A stretch of 64,000 nt of DNA from Acidobacteriota bacterium (lineage in GTDB: Bacteria > Acidobacteriota > Thermoanaerobaculia > UBA5066). Numbering within the stretch: position 1 is the first letter of the stretch; each line of letters begins with the position of its first letter. Positions 9,949-18,378 of this stretch are shown here, one piece after another. The translations under genes and the position numbers were made by a program. The notes beneath the pieces were generated by a model. The model searched no databases and had not been told where the DNA came from. It saw nothing but the letters and a program-made list of their open reading frames with translations. The stretch lies in the NCBI GenBank assembly GCA_016716715.1, contig JADJVE010000004.1, positions 186,001 through 250,000 of the forward strand. Reading direction: 5' to 3'.

Positions 9949-11666
9949 GCGGACGCCTTCAGCGGGACTTCCTCGCCGAGGAACTCGAAGTCGCCCGAAG
10001 ACCAGGCCTTGTCGAGGGCGGCGATCACGGCCGGGTCGAACGACTTTCCCGCGAAGGACTTGATCTGGCGAATGACGTAGTCGAGCGGCATGGCCTTCTG
10101 GTAGGGCCGCGTCGTCGTCATGGCGTCGAACGTGTCGGCGACCGCGACGACCCGGGCGACGAGCGGGATCCCCTCCCCCTTGAGGCCGTCCGGATATCCG
10201 CCGCCCGACCACTTCTCGTGGTGGTGCTTGATGCCCGGGATGACCTCCTTGAGCTGCGGGATCTGACCCATGATGAGCGCGCCCTTGATCGGGTGCGTCT
10301 TCATCACCTCGAACTCCTCGTTCGTGAGCGCCGTGGGCTTCCGGAGGATGCGGTCGTCGATCCCGATCTTGCCGACGTCGTGGAGGAGAGCCGAGATCCT
10401 CACGATCCGGACCTCCTCGGCCGAGAGACCCATGTTCTTCGCGAGGACGACGGCGTAGCGCGCGACGCGCTCGGAGTGACCCCGCGTGTACGGATCCTTC
10501 GCGTCGATCGCGGCCGCGAGCGTCCGGACCGAGTTCATGAACAGTTCCTGGTTCTCCTTCGCGGCGAGCTTGAGCTTCTCGATGGACTTCTCGAGGGAGT
10601 CCGACATCGAGTTGAACGTCTCCGAGAGCTCCGCGAGCTCGCGGACGCCGCGCACGGACACGCGCTGGCGGAAGTCGCCACCCGCGATCGACCGGACTTT
10701 TTCGACGAGCTCCTCGAGCGGGTGCGCGAGCATCCGGGCCGCGAAGAGCGCGACGAGCGCGGCGAACGCGAGAGAGAAGACGGCGAGAAGGAGCGACGCC
10801 TTCTGCGTCTGCGCGACGGACGCGTAGGCCTGCGCCTCGTCCTTTTCGACGACGACGCCCCAGTCGGGCGTCGACATGGCGGCGAGCGTTCCGAGAACGC
10901 GGCGGCCCCCGCGGGTGTAGGACTTCGTCATCCGGACCGGGTGCGCGATGAACTCGCTCACGAGGTCCATCTGGTGGATGTCCCGCGAGGGGAAAGCGGC
11001 CGGGTCGCTCGCGAGGATGAGAGTGCCCGAGCGGTCCACGACGTAGGCGAGGACGCCCGTGGACCTCCCCTCCTCCTCGAGCTTCGCCCGCAGCGGCGCG
11101 AGGGAAAGCAGCGCCTCGACGGCCCCGATCGGCTCCTGTCCGTCGGCCGGGCGGACCGGCACCGCGAGGACGATGCCGCCCTCGGGAAGCACGCCCGTGA
11201 ACAGAGGCTCGCCGACGTACGTTTCGCCCCGGACCGCGGCGGCATAGGCCTGGCGGAGGGCGCGCTGGATGTCGAGGTCGAGAGAGCGGGACTCGGCGAC
11301 TGCGCCGACGCCGTCACGGTCGAGGGCCCTGAGGACGAGGAAGCTCGCGTCCGCGTCCGCGTACTCGCGCAGAAGCTCCTTCTTCGACAGGTAGTAGAAG
11401 GGGTCCGGCGACATCGAGCTCGCGAGCCGCAGGCCGTCGGCGATCTTGCGCAGCTGCGCCTGGGCGTTCGTTATGGCCGTCTCGAACTTCTCCGCGAGGC
11501 CCACGGAGCTGTTCTTCAGGTACTTCTTTTCCGCCGTTTCGAGCGCGTCACGGTTGATCCGCGTCACGTTCAGCGTCAGAAGGACGAGCGGGACGATGGA
11601 CACCACGACGAGCGCGGCGAGCAAAGCCGTCACGATCCGCAGCCGCGGAACCCGCGATACACCCAT
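9945..11666 (-). CDS. Membrane sensor HD-GYP domain phosphodiesterase
   Basis: 573 residues. Order: N-terminal helix (about 12-32), a large periplasmic Cache-like sensor with a YVVDRSGTLILASDP segment, a second membrane helix near residue 290 (SLLLAVFSLAFAALVALFAARML), HAMP, then HD-GYP from about 365. The catalytic set is complete: HSERVARYA, LLHDVGKIGIDD, MKTHPIKGA, HHHEKWSGGGYPDGLKGEGIP and VADTFDAMTT. Such enzymes degrade cyclic di-GMP (or other cyclic dinucleotides) in response to an extracellular signal. It sits 6 bp after aroB and is coupled to the TPR lipoprotein. Confidence 0.94.
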   Translation of the reverse strand: MGVSRVPRLRIVTALLAALVVVSIVPLVLLTLNVTRINRDALETAEKKYLKNSSVGLAEKFETAITNAQAQLRKIADGLRLASSMSPDPFYYLSKKELLREYADADASFLVLRALDRDGVGAVAESRSLDLDIQRALRQAYAAAVRGETYVGEPLFTGVLPEGGIVLAVPVRPADGQEPIGAVEALLSLAPLRAKLEEEGRSTGVLAYVVDRSGTLILASDPAAFPSRDIHQMDLVSEFIAHPVRMTKSYTRGGRRVLGTLAAMSTPDWGVVVEKDEAQAYASVAQTQKASLLLAVFSLAFAALVALFAARMLAHPLEELVEKVRSIAGGDFRQRVSVRGVRELAELSETFNSMSDSLEKSIEKLKLAAKENQELFMNSVRTLAAAIDAKDPYTRGHSERVARYAVVLAKNMGLSAEEVRIVRISALLHDVGKIGIDDRILRKPTALTNEEFEVMKTHPIKGALIMGQIPQLKEVIPGIKHHHEKWSGGGYPDGLKGEGIPLVARVVAVADTFDAMTTTRPYQKAMPLDYVIRQIKSFAGKSFDPAVIAALDKAWSSGDFEFLGEEVPLKASA

Positions 11667-11672
11667 CCAGAA

Positions 11673-12761
11673 TCAATTGTACCGCGCCAGGGCCTCCTCG
11701 AGAGCGGCGGCCACGTCGGCCCGGGCGGCCCTTACGAGGCGGACGGAGCCCGGCCGCTCGAGCAGGACGACGACGAGCCCGCGCCGGTCGGCCTTCTTGT
11801 CCGCGCCCAGCAGCCGCGGCGCCGCGCGCACCTCTGCGGGACGCGGACGGGGCGGCCGCGCGAGGGCGAGGACGCGCGCCGCGAGGGCGTCCGCGGCGGC
11901 GGGCGCGAGGCCCGCGCGCGCGACGGAGAGGCGAAGCGCCGCGAGGAGGCCCCACGCCACGGCCTCGCCGTGCTGGAGGCGGTGGCCCGACGCCGTTTCC
12001 AGCGCATGGCCGGCCGTGTGCCCGAGGTTCAGCGCCGCGCGGACGCCGGTCGTCTCGAAGGGGTCCGCGGCAACGACGGCCGCCTTCACGCGCAGGCTCC
12101 GGAACACGGCTTCCGCGACGGCGGCGCTCTGGCGCGCCGCCAGCGGAGCCTCGAGCCGCGCCATCGCGCGGTGGAAGCGCGCGTCGAGGAAGGACGTCTT
12201 CACGACCTCGGCGAGGCCGGAGCGGAACGCCCGCTCGGGCAGCGTCTCGAGGACGGCGGTGTCGGCGAGGACGAGGCGCGGCGCGTGGAACGCGCCGGCG
12301 AGGTTCTTGCCCTGCGGCAGGTCGACGGCCGTCTTGCCGCCGAGCGCGCTGTCGCAGGCCGCGAGTAGCGTCGTCGGCGCCTGAACGACGGGCACGCCCC
12401 GCAGCGCGAGTGCGGCGGCGAGGCCGCCGACGTCCCCCACCGTTCCGCCGCCGAGACAAACGACTCCCCCGTCGCGGCGCAGGCCACGGCGGACGAGCTG
12501 TTCGATGAGGCGGCCGAGGACGGCCCAGGTCTTGGCCTTCTCTCCATCGGGGACGAAGAGAGGATCTTTGCTTAGGACCCTCTCAACGCCTCCAGCAAAG
12601 AGCGAAGGGCCATGGAGTTGGAAGATCTTCTTAGAGGTAATGAGAAACCAGCGGCCCGGCGCGATGGCAGGCAGGCGCGCGCCGAGCGAGGCGAGCGTGC
12701 CCGGCCCGACGACGACGTCGGTTCGAGCCCCGGCCGCGACGAAAGAGAATTTCCTCTTCAC
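11673..12761 (-). CDS. aroB: 3-dehydroquinate synthase
   Basis: 362 residues. The NAD-binding GGGTVGDVGGLAAAL motif, the TTLLAACDSALGGKTAVD stretch, GLAEVVKT with the active-site Lys, LNLGHTAGHALE and HGEAVAWG zinc/substrate motifs are all present. It makes 3-dehydroquinate in the shikimate pathway. The GTG start at 12761 lies inside a copy of the AT-rich repeat, and the only Shine-Dalgarno-like bases (AGAAGG) abut the start codon, so initiation is unusual; it follows aspS by 33 bp. A second repeat copy (12621-12644) encodes TSKKIF. Confidence 0.95.
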   Translation of the reverse strand: MKRKFSFVAAGARTDVVVGPGTLASLGARLPAIAPGRWFLITSKKIFQLHGPSLFAGGVERVLSKDPLFVPDGEKAKTWAVLGRLIEQLVRRGLRRDGGVVCLGGGTVGDVGGLAAALALRGVPVVQAPTTLLAACDSALGGKTAVDLPQGKNLAGAFHAPRLVLADTAVLETLPERAFRSGLAEVVKTSFLDARFHRAMARLEAPLAARQSAAVAEAVFRSLRVKAAVVAADPFETTGVRAALNLGHTAGHALETASGHRLQHGEAVAWGLLAALRLSVARAGLAPAAADALAARVLALARPPRPRPAEVRAAPRLLGADKKADRRGLVVVLLERPGSVRLVRAARADVAAALEEALARYN

Positions 12762-12777
12762 CTTCTAAGAAATCTTC
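12621..12777. repeat. AT-rich repeat pair in aroB
   Basis: Copies at 12621-12644 (+) and 12753-12777 (-). Both begin GAAGAT and share CTTAGA. The second covers the aroB start codon and runs into the gap after aspS. A possible decayed copy is at 12558-12584. Confidence 0.75.
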
Positions 12778-12794
12778 TCTCTTCTCTTCTTCTC

Positions 12795-14558
12795 TTAGCC
12801 AGGCGTCCTCGGCGGCTTCGCGAGCGCGATGTGGAGCTCGGCGAGCTGCTCGGGCGCGACGGGATTCGGGCAGTCCGTCATGAGGTCGGTGCCGGAGGCC
12901 GTCTTCGGGAACGCGATCACGTCGCGAATGGACGTCGAGCCCGTGAGGATCATGAGCAGCCGGTCGAGGCCGAGCGCGATGCCGCCGTGCGGCGGCGCGC
13001 CGAAGCGGAACGCGTCGAGCAGGAACCCGAACTTCGCGCGCGCCTCCTCCGGCCCGATGCCGAGCCTCGCGAAGATGCGCGACTGGACCTCGGAGCGGTG
13101 GATCCGGATGGACCCGCCCCCGAGTTCCATGCCGTTCAGGACGACGTCGTAGGCGCGCGCCTTCACGCGCCTCGGCTCGCTCTCGAGGAACGGCAGGTCC
13201 TCCTCGCGCGGCGCGGTGAACGGGTGGTGCGTCGCGTACCAGCGCGCGTCCTCCTCGTGCCACTCGAGCAGCGGGAAGTCCGTCACCCACAGGAAGTCGT
13301 AGCGGCCCTCGGGGATCAGCTTCTCCTCGCGGGCAATCTGGAGGCGGAGCGTGCCGAGGAAGTCGAATACCGACTTCGATTTCCCGGCGGCAAGAAAGAC
13401 GAGGTCGCTTTCGCCCGCACCGAACGAGGCGCGCATGCGCTCGATCGCAGCGTCGTCGAAGAACTTCTTAGAGTTGGAATTCCAGCTGCCGGGACCGGCC
13501 GTCTTCACCCAGAAGAACCACTCGACCCCCGCCGCCCGCGCCCCCTTCTCGATGTCATCGAGGCGCTTGCGGGAAAACGAGCTTCCCCCGGGCACGCACA
13601 GGCCCTTGACTCTTTCAACCTTCGAAGAAATCTTCTCTTCAAATCCCGGGAAATTTCCGAGCTCCAGCCCGAACCGCGTGTCCGGACGGTCGATCCCGAA
13701 GCGCTCCATGGCCTCGTCGTACGTCATGCGCCGGAACGGCGCCTCGCACGCGACTCCCCACTTCGGGAAGACGCGCGTGAAGACCTTCTCGATGAGGCCG
13801 TAGACGTCCTCTTCGGTCGGGAAGGACATCTCGACGTCGACCTGCGTGAACTCGAGCTGCCGGTCGGCGCGCAGGTCCTCGTCTCGGAAGCAGCGCGCGA
13901 TCTGGTAGTAGCGCTCCATACCCGACACCATGAGGAGCTGCTTGAAGAGCTGCGGCGACTGCGGCAGCGCGTAGAACTCGCCCTCGTGGATGCGCGACGG
14001 GACGAGGAAGTCGCGCGCGCCCTCCGGCGTCGACTTCGTGAGGATGGGCGTCTCGACGTCGAGGAAGCCCTCCTCGTGGAGAACCTCGCGGATCGCCATC
14101 GTGACGGCGCTCCGGGCGACGAAGCGCTGCGTCATCTCCGGACGGCGCAGGTCGAGGTACCGGTACTTCAGGCGCAGGTCCTCGGCGGCCTTGATCCCGT
14201 CCTCGATCGGGAACGGCGGCGTGTCCGCGCGGTTCAGGATCACGAGGGCGGTCGCGCGCACCTCGATCCCTCCGGTCGGGAGGTCCGCGTTCACGGCGTC
14301 GGCGCCCCGGGCCATGACGGCCCCCGTGACGTCGACGACGAACTCGCTCCGGAGCTCCTTGGCGAGGGCGAGGACGGCGGCGTCGGGCAGGAACTCGGCG
14401 TCGAAGACGACCTGCGCGAGGCCGGAGCGGTCGCGGAGGTCGATGAAGACGAGCTCGCCGTGGTCGCGGCGGCGGTTGACCCAGCCCTGAAGACGCACGA
14501 TTTGTCCGACGTGCGAAGGACGGAGAGTTCCGGCGGGCGTGCGAGAGAGAGCGGACAT
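12795..14558 (-). CDS. aspS: Aspartyl-tRNA synthetase
   Basis: 587 residues, a bacterial-type class II enzyme. The N-terminal OB fold (LQGWVNRRRDHGELVFIDLRDRSG) binds the anticodon. Motif 2 region FRDEDLRADRQLEFTQVDVEMSF and the C-terminal GGIALGLDRLLMILTGSTSIRDVIAFPK motif 3 are intact, with the GAD insertion between. It starts 10 bp after hisS. Two AT-rich repeat copies fall in the GAD insertion (NSKKFFDD and EEKISSKVERVK), a tolerant part of the protein. Confidence 0.97.
   Translation of the reverse strand: MSALSRTPAGTLRPSHVGQIVRLQGWVNRRRDHGELVFIDLRDRSGLAQVVFDAEFLPDAAVLALAKELRSEFVVDVTGAVMARGADAVNADLPTGGIEVRATALVILNRADTPPFPIEDGIKAAEDLRLKYRYLDLRRPEMTQRFVARSAVTMAIREVLHEEGFLDVETPILTKSTPEGARDFLVPSRIHEGEFYALPQSPQLFKQLLMVSGMERYYQIARCFRDEDLRADRQLEFTQVDVEMSFPTEEDVYGLIEKVFTRVFPKWGVACEAPFRRMTYDEAMERFGIDRPDTRFGLELGNFPGFEEKISSKVERVKGLCVPGGSSFSRKRLDDIEKGARAAGVEWFFWVKTAGPGSWNSNSKKFFDDAAIERMRASFGAGESDLVFLAAGKSKSVFDFLGTLRLQIAREEKLIPEGRYDFLWVTDFPLLEWHEEDARWYATHHPFTAPREEDLPFLESEPRRVKARAYDVVLNGMELGGGSIRIHRSEVQSRIFARLGIGPEEARAKFGFLLDAFRFGAPPHGGIALGLDRLLMILTGSTSIRDVIAFPKTASGTDLMTDCPNPVAPEQLAELHIALAKPPRTPG
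13458..13635. repeat. AT-rich repeat pair in aspS
   Basis: Copies at 13458-13479 (+, encoding NSKKFF) and 13610-13635 (-, encoding EKISSKVER), inverted and 152 bp apart start to start. Confidence 0.75.
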
Positions 14559-14568
14559 GGCCGGGATC

Positions 14569-15846
14569 TTACAGACGGGCCCGCAGCGTCTCCACGACCG
14601 AGCCGCGCGGCAGCTCTTCCTGAGAACGCGTCGCGAGGATCTTGAGGAGGACGGTGCCGGCGGCGCGTTCCTTTTCTCCGAGGAGCAGAGCGAATGCCGC
14701 GCCCGTGCGCTCGGCGACCTTGAGACCGGGGCCGGGCCCCTTGGCGGCCGTCACGAGGTCCACGGCGATCCCCGCGCGCCGCAGCTCGCCCGCGAGGGCG
14801 AGGGCGTCCGCGAGATCGCCCTTGTCGAGCGGGACGAGCGTCACCCCGCGCACGGCGGCGACGGCCGCCTTCCGGAATTCCTCGGGCAGCACGTCCACGA
14901 GCCGGTCCTCGCCGATCGCGAAGCCGATTCCCGGCGTCTTCGGCCCGCCGAGGTCGGAGACGAGCTTGTCGTACCGCCCGCCGCCGAGGAGCGCGTTCTG
15001 CGCGCCGAGGCCGGCGGCGGTGACCTCGAAGACGGTGCGGGTGTAGTAGTCAAGACCCCGGACGAGGAGGGGATTTTCTTCGAAAGGTATATGGGCGGCG
15101 CGCAGGTGCGCGACGAGCTCGCGGTGGTGCGCATCCGAGGCCGGATCGAGCGTTGCAAGGAGGTCGGTCATCCGCGGGAACTGGGACGAAGAGATGAGCT
15201 TCTGAACGGCCGGGTCCTTCGAATCGAGGACCCTCAGCGGGTTCTCGGCGAGGCGCCGCCGGTCGTCTTCGCCGAGCGCCTGCACATTCTCATTCGAAGA
15301 AAAAAACGTCCGAATGGCCTCGACGTACGCTGGCCGCGTGGCGTCGGTCCCGACCGAATTGAGCGAAACCGAGAGGCCGGTGAACCCGAGCCGCCCGAGG
15401 AAGTCGAAGAGCATCACGAGGACTTCGGCGTCCGTCGCCGCGTCCGCGGGCCCGAGAACCTCCGCGCCGATCTGCCGGAACTCGCGGTAGCGGCCCTTCT
15501 GCGGGCGCTCGTACCGGAACTGCGGCCCGATGTAAAAGAGCTTCCAGGGGCGCCCGGCCTGTGCGAGCGAGTGCTCGACGTACGCGCGGGCGACGCCCGC
15601 CGTGTTCTCCGGCCTCATGGTCACGGAGCGGTCGCCGCGGTCCGTGAACGTGTACATCTCCTTGTGGACGATGTCCGTCCCTTCCCCGACGCTGCGCACG
15701 AAGAGCTCCGTCGACTCGAGGACCGGCGTGCGGATCTCGTCGTAGCCGTAGAGCCCGAAGACCTCGCGGGCGACGGCCTCGACGCGGTTCCAGACACGGG
15801 TCTCGGGCGGGAGGATGTCCCGCGTTCCCTTCACGCTCCCGATCAC
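14569..15846 (-). CDS. hisS: Histidyl-tRNA synthetase
   Basis: 425 residues from a GTG (15846) that overlaps the carbonic-anhydrase stop. The start GSVKGTRDILPPET is the usual HisRS N-terminus. Class II motifs: TMRPENTAGVARAY, FYIGPQFRYERPQKGRYREFRQIG and, near the C-terminal part of the core, LLGGGRYDKLVSDLGG with GIGFAIGEDRLV. The His-specific RGLDYYTRTVFEV is present. A C-terminal anticodon-binding domain ends the protein. Two AT-rich repeat copies encode PFEENPLL and TFFSSNEN. Confidence 0.96.
   Translation of the reverse strand: MIGSVKGTRDILPPETRVWNRVEAVAREVFGLYGYDEIRTPVLESTELFVRSVGEGTDIVHKEMYTFTDRGDRSVTMRPENTAGVARAYVEHSLAQAGRPWKLFYIGPQFRYERPQKGRYREFRQIGAEVLGPADAATDAEVLVMLFDFLGRLGFTGLSVSLNSVGTDATRPAYVEAIRTFFSSNENVQALGEDDRRRLAENPLRVLDSKDPAVQKLISSSQFPRMTDLLATLDPASDAHHRELVAHLRAAHIPFEENPLLVRGLDYYTRTVFEVTAAGLGAQNALLGGGRYDKLVSDLGGPKTPGIGFAIGEDRLVDVLPEEFRKAAVAAVRGVTLVPLDKGDLADALALAGELRRAGIAVDLVTAAKGPGPGLKVAERTGAAFALLLGEKERAAGTVLLKILATRSQEELPRGSVVETLRARL
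15071..15311. repeat. AT-rich repeat pair in hisS
   Basis: Copies at 15071-15094 (+) and 15283-15311 (-). Both carry TTTTCTTCGAA exactly, a C at the variable centre in each. Confidence 0.7.
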
Positions 15847-16370
15847 GGCTTGAGGTACTCCGCCTTGTAGACGAGGTAGTTCTTCCAGTACGTCTCGAGT
15901 CCCGCGACCTCTTCGGCCGTGAGGTCCCGCTTCTTCTTCGCGGGGCTGCCGGCCCAGAGCGTCGCGGGCGGGATCACCGTGCGCGGGAGGACCACGGCTC
16001 CGGCCGCGACGAGGGCGCTCCGCCCGACGTCGGCGTCGTCGAGGACCGTCGCGTTCATCCCGATCAGGGCGCCGCGCCGGATCGTGCACGCGTGAACGAC
16101 CGCGTTGTGCCCGAGCGTGACCTCTTCCTCGATCACGAGGGGGCCCGTGTCGCGCGTGACGTGGAGCGTGCAGTTGTCCTGCACGTTCGCCCGCGGGCCG
16201 ATGCGGATGTGGCAGCAGTCGCCGCGCACGACCGCGGAGTACCAGATCGAAACGTCGTCCCCGAGAAACACGTCTCCGATGACGGCGGCGGTCTCCGCGA
16301 TGAAGACCCGCTCGCCGAGTTTCGGGGTGTGGCCGAGATAGCTACGCAGCAGCATTTCGCCGGTCACCAT
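15843..16370 (-). CDS. Gamma-class carbonic anhydrase / hexapeptide-repeat protein
   Basis: 175 residues from ATG 16370 (ATG 16355 is the other candidate). Left-handed beta-helix repeats run through residues 10-150, with the three family zinc His sites visible in the RGDCCHIRIGPRANVQDNCTLHV and LGHNAVVHACTI stretch. Relatives are often annotated YrdA/PaaY. Activity as a carbonic anhydrase is not certain because many homologues are inactive. First gene after a 226-bp gap, so the promoter of the hisS-aspS-aroB group may lie there. Confidence 0.85.
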   Translation of the reverse strand: MVTGEMLLRSYLGHTPKLGERVFIAETAAVIGDVFLGDDVSIWYSAVVRGDCCHIRIGPRANVQDNCTLHVTRDTGPLVIEEEVTLGHNAVVHACTIRRGALIGMNATVLDDADVGRSALVAAGAVVLPRTVIPPATLWAGSPAKKKRDLTAEEVAGLETYWKNYLVYKAEYLKP

Positions 16371-16596
16371 ACCAAACGGAGGGCGGGGAAACGCGCGCTG
16401 CACAGACCTCTGTGCGAGGCGGATAAAACCGTGTGAAGCTGCGGGGTTGAGGCCTTTTTCGCGCCTCAATGCACAGGCTTTTGCACAGAATCGGTCTAAT
16501 ACTCCAAGCCGCTTTTCTACAGATACTTACGCTGCCCGGATCGCGAATATGGGCCGAGTTGTCGACCGGCCGTTTTCGGGCAGCTGTGCGCAGCCC
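16371..16596. promoter_or_regulatory. Intergenic region between recN and the carbonic-anhydrase gene, with inverted and direct repeats
   Basis: No gene is visible. It holds a perfect hairpin GCACAGA-CC-TCTGTGC at 16400-16415 and a second one, TTGAGGC / GCCTCAA with a 9-base loop, at 16447-16469. TGCACAG occurs three times in direct orientation (16399, 16470, 16482). Neither hairpin has a U-tract, so operator or leader structure is more likely than an intrinsic terminator. Confidence 0.45.
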
Positions 16597-18375
16597 TCAG
16601 CGGGTCTTCGAGACGCCGCGGGGGGCCCCGTCCAGGAGCTGCCGGGCCTGGGCGCGGGCCGGCTCGCCGACCGAGGCGCCGGCCAGCAGGGCCGCGACGG
16701 CCTCGACCCTTCCCTTCGCGTCCAGGGCGGTCACCCGCGTCCGCGTGCGGCCCGCCGCGGCCACCTTCTCGACGGCGAGGTGGTGCGTGCCGGAGGCGGC
16801 GACCTGAGGCAGATGCGTCACGACGAGAATCTGCTCCCGGCCCGCCAGGGCGCGCAGTTTCCGGCCGACGGCCTCCGCGGTGGCGCCCGAGACGCCGGCG
16901 TCCACCTCGTCGAAGACGAACGTCCGGACCGGCCCTCCCCGGCGGGCGCCGCCGCCGGCACGGGCTCCGGACTCTTCCTCGGCGAGCGCGGCCGCGAGGG
17001 CGAGCTGGACGCGGGAGAGCTCGCCGCCGGACGCGATCTTCGGCAGCGGCCGAGGCGGCTCGCCGGGATTCGGAGCGAAGGCGAACGACACCGTATCCAC
17101 GCCGTGGGGGCCGAAGGCGACGCTCTCGCCGCCGGCCGTGAAGGCGCTCGCCGGATCGGGCTTCCGTGCGACCTCGACGGCGAACGAGGCCCGGCGCAGC
17201 GCGAGGTCCGTGAGATGGGCCTCCACCGCCTTCCCGAGTCGGGGCGCGGCGGCGGCCCGCCCCTGGGAAAGCTCGAGCGCCGCCTTCCGGAAGGCCGCGA
17301 ACGCTTTCTGGACGGCCGCTTCGGCTTTCTTCACCGCGCCTTCCAGGTCGGCCAGCTCCTCGCGCTCCTTTCCGAGGGCCGCGCGGCGCTCGATCACCTC
17401 GGCCAGCGTCGCGCCGTACTTGCGCTTGAGCTTCGCGAGGGCGTCGAGACGCTCGGCAATGAACGCAAGGCGCGCGGGATCCGCTTCCAGCTGCGCGAGA
17501 TCGCGGGAAGTCTCGAACCCGACCTCCCGAAGCCTCTCGATCGCCTCCGCGAGCATCGTGGCTCGTGCGGCGTACGAAGGGGAGATTTCTTCGAGTGAAA
17601 GAAGGGCAGCGCGCGCCGCGCCGGCCGCGCGAAGGGCGCCCGACTCGTCGTCCTCCAGCGCCGCGACGGCCTGCGCGAGCAGCTGGCCCGTCTTCTCGAC
17701 GCTCCCCAATCTCTTCCTTTCAGAAGAAATCTCCTCGTCTTCTCCCTCTTTCGGGTCAACCTTGTCGATCTCCGCGATCTGGAACTCGAGGAGCTCGAGG
17801 CGCTGGACGCGGTCCTTGCCCGCCTCGGCGAGCCGCGCGAGGTCGCGCTGGCGGGCCACGAGCTCGCGGTGGAGGGCCGCAACGCCTGCGGCCGTCTCCT
17901 CGAGCGCCGCAAAGCGGTCGAGGAGCTCGCGCGGAGCGGCGGGGTCGAGCAGCTCACGCGCCTCGGCCTGGCCGTAGAGGACGAGGAGGCGCGCCGCGGC
18001 CTCCTGAAGCAACTTGAGGGGCGCGGGGGACCCGTTCACGAGGAGGCGGCCCTTGGCGGCCCCGCCGGCTGCCGCAACCTCCCGGCGCACGACGACCTCG
18101 AACGACCCCTTCCCGTCTTCAACGAGCCCGGCCTCGGCGAGGGTCGCGCGGACCTCCGCGTCGTCGCAGTCGAAAACCGCTTCCACGACGAGGCGCTCGG
18201 CCCCCGCGCGCACGAGCGCCGGGTCGGCCCTGCCGCCCGCGAGGAGGAGCAGCGCGTCCACGACGAGGGACTTGCCGGCGCCAGTCTCCCCCGTCAGGAC
18301 CGTCAGCCCCTCGCCGAACGCGACCTCGACGTCCTCGAGGACGGCGAGGTCGCGGACGCGGAGGGACGTCAGCAC
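16597..18375 (-). CDS. recN: DNA repair ATPase RecN
   Basis: 592 residues, SMC-like. Walker A GETGAGKSLVVDALLLL sits near residue 30; coiled-coil arms fill the middle; the C-terminal half has the signature GGELSRVQLALA, Walker B TFVFDEVDAGVSGATAEAVG and ILVVTHLPQVAA. RecN acts early in double-strand-break repair. The GTG start is 3 bp after the pepA stop, so it is driven from upstream of pepA; no LexA-like site is visible there. Two AT-rich repeat copies encode LSLEEISPSY and DEEISSERKR. Confidence 0.95.
   Translation of the reverse strand: MLTSLRVRDLAVLEDVEVAFGEGLTVLTGETGAGKSLVVDALLLLAGGRADPALVRAGAERLVVEAVFDCDDAEVRATLAEAGLVEDGKGSFEVVVRREVAAAGGAAKGRLLVNGSPAPLKLLQEAAARLLVLYGQAEARELLDPAAPRELLDRFAALEETAAGVAALHRELVARQRDLARLAEAGKDRVQRLELLEFQIAEIDKVDPKEGEDEEISSERKRLGSVEKTGQLLAQAVAALEDDESGALRAAGAARAALLSLEEISPSYAARATMLAEAIERLREVGFETSRDLAQLEADPARLAFIAERLDALAKLKRKYGATLAEVIERRAALGKEREELADLEGAVKKAEAAVQKAFAAFRKAALELSQGRAAAAPRLGKAVEAHLTDLALRRASFAVEVARKPDPASAFTAGGESVAFGPHGVDTVSFAFAPNPGEPPRPLPKIASGGELSRVQLALAAALAEEESGARAGGGARRGGPVRTFVFDEVDAGVSGATAEAVGRKLRALAGREQILVVTHLPQVAASGTHHLAVEKVAAAGRTRTRVTALDAKGRVEAVAALLAGASVGEPARAQARQLLDGAPRGVSKTR
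17581..17734. repeat. AT-rich repeat pair in recN
   Basis: Copies at 17581-17605 (+) and 17711-17734 (-). Both start GGAGATTTCTTC, a pair-specific form not seen at other loci. Confidence 0.75.
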
Positions 18376-18378
18376 GCT

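Noticed and set aside
16400..16469. LexA box or intrinsic terminator for recN
   Set aside because: The site is downstream of recN, does not match a known LexA consensus, and lacks a T-run.
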